A stretch of 5,317 nucleotides of DNA. Origin: Gammaproteobacteria bacterium RIFCSPHIGHO2_12_FULL_37_14 (GTDB taxonomy: Bacteria > Pseudomonadota > Gammaproteobacteria > DSM-16500). The translations under genes and the position numbers were made by a program. Below, in pieces: positions 5,017 through 5,317 of the stretch (positions within the stretch are counted from its first letter, which is position 1; the number at the start of each line of letters is the position of its first letter). The stretch covers positions 3,820 through 9,136 of the forward strand of contig MGXV01000050.1 in assembly GCA_001801485.1 (NCBI GenBank). The letters are read 5' to 3'. The notes beneath the pieces were generated by a model, which had not been told where the DNA came from, searched no databases, and was given only the letters and a program-made list of their open reading frames with translations.

Positions 5017-5317
5017 ATATATCCAAAGAAACATTAATTATTGAGTCCAACCGCACAGGTTTTCGTGCAGAAATTTTAGAAAAAGTTATTCGTTTGATCG
5101 ATTTACTTAATGCATTGGCTAATGATGAATTTTTATGCTCACGAATTGCTTTAAAGGGAGGAACAGCATTAAATTTATTTCATTTTGATTTACCAAGACT
5201 AAGTGTAGATATCGATCTCAATTATATCGGTAGCATTGATCGTACTACCATGCTTGAAGAAAAACCATTGATCTTATCCGCAATTGATAAAATTTGTCGA
5301 GAGAAAAAATATCATAC
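5013..5317 (+). CDS. abiEii: AbiEii nucleotidyltransferase toxin, N-terminal part (runs off window)
   Basis: The ATG at 5013 overlaps the AbiEi stop by 4 bp (ATGA), and 101 codons are visible before the right edge. The key segment is LKGGTALNLFHFDLPRLSVDIDLNYIG (47-73): KGGTALN is the nucleotidyltransferase glycine motif, and D66 and D68 in SVDIDL are the metal-binding pair. This arrangement marks the AbiEii/AbiGii (DUF1814-type) toxins. Family knowledge: these are nucleotidyltransferases that stop growth, and related MenT enzymes add nucleotides to tRNA acceptor ends; whether this one does so is unknown. Residues 1-40 form a helical lead-in (EILEKVIRLIDLLNALA). AGAG, 7 nt before the start, is a weak ribosome site, consistent with coupling to AbiEi translation. 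The catalytic motifs seen so far are intact; the C-terminal half cannot be judged. Confidence 0.88.
   Translation, partial: MNISKETLIIESNRTGFRAEILEKVIRLIDLLNALANDEFLCSRIALKGGTALNLFHFDLPRLSVDIDLNYIGSIDRTTMLEEKPLILSAIDKICREKKYH

Overview
The window is AT-rich, with compact genes, gammaproteobacterial-looking Shine-Dalgarno and sigma70 signals, and two exported peptidases. It reads like a chromosomal accessory region of a Legionella/Coxiella-type gammaproteobacterium. That placement is an impression from composition and protein style; no marker gene is present to prove it.

Layout, left to right. (1) Positions 1-1260, minus strand: an exported M20-family metallopeptidase of the carboxypeptidase G2 / glutamate carboxypeptidase type, almost complete but running off the left edge. 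(2) Positions 1306-2801: one complete insertion sequence of about 1.5 kb, apparently IS1182 family, with perfect 18-bp terminal inverted repeats. Its minus-strand transposase is split into two frames, most likely at a run of seven A's. The reading frame passes through the left terminal repeat and stops in the flanking DNA. (3) Positions 2836-4086, plus strand: an exported protein with an HEALH zinc-protease motif and a downstream WVAES glutamate motif, so a probable gluzincin-type metallopeptidase. (4) Positions 4087-4203: a short intergenic region with a 42-bp GC-rich pocket, then a strong promoter overlapped by a perfect 17-bp-arm palindrome. (5) Positions 4204-5317, plus strand: a type IV AbiE toxin-antitoxin / abortive-infection operon, with antitoxin AbiEi complete and the AbiEii nucleotidyltransferase toxin cut off by the right edge after 101 codons.

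How the parts relate. The two peptidase genes are divergent, and without the IS their start codons would be only about 79 bp apart. The IS therefore landed in their shared upstream region and probably displaced or replaced their promoters. The M20 gene now lies 32 bp downstream of, and in the same direction as, the transposase frame, so it may receive read-through from the IS. The exported HExxH gene may use an outward TATAAT in the right end of the IS.

The AbiE pair looks like a self-contained module. Its ATGA overlap couples toxin to antitoxin translation. The palindrome covers the -10, the expected transcription start and the Shine-Dalgarno sequence, which fits the negative autoregulation known for AbiEi antitoxins. 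I see no clearly new multi-gene system. The least explained items are the AbiE palindrome, the split transposase, the GC-rich pocket and the unclassified HExxH protein.
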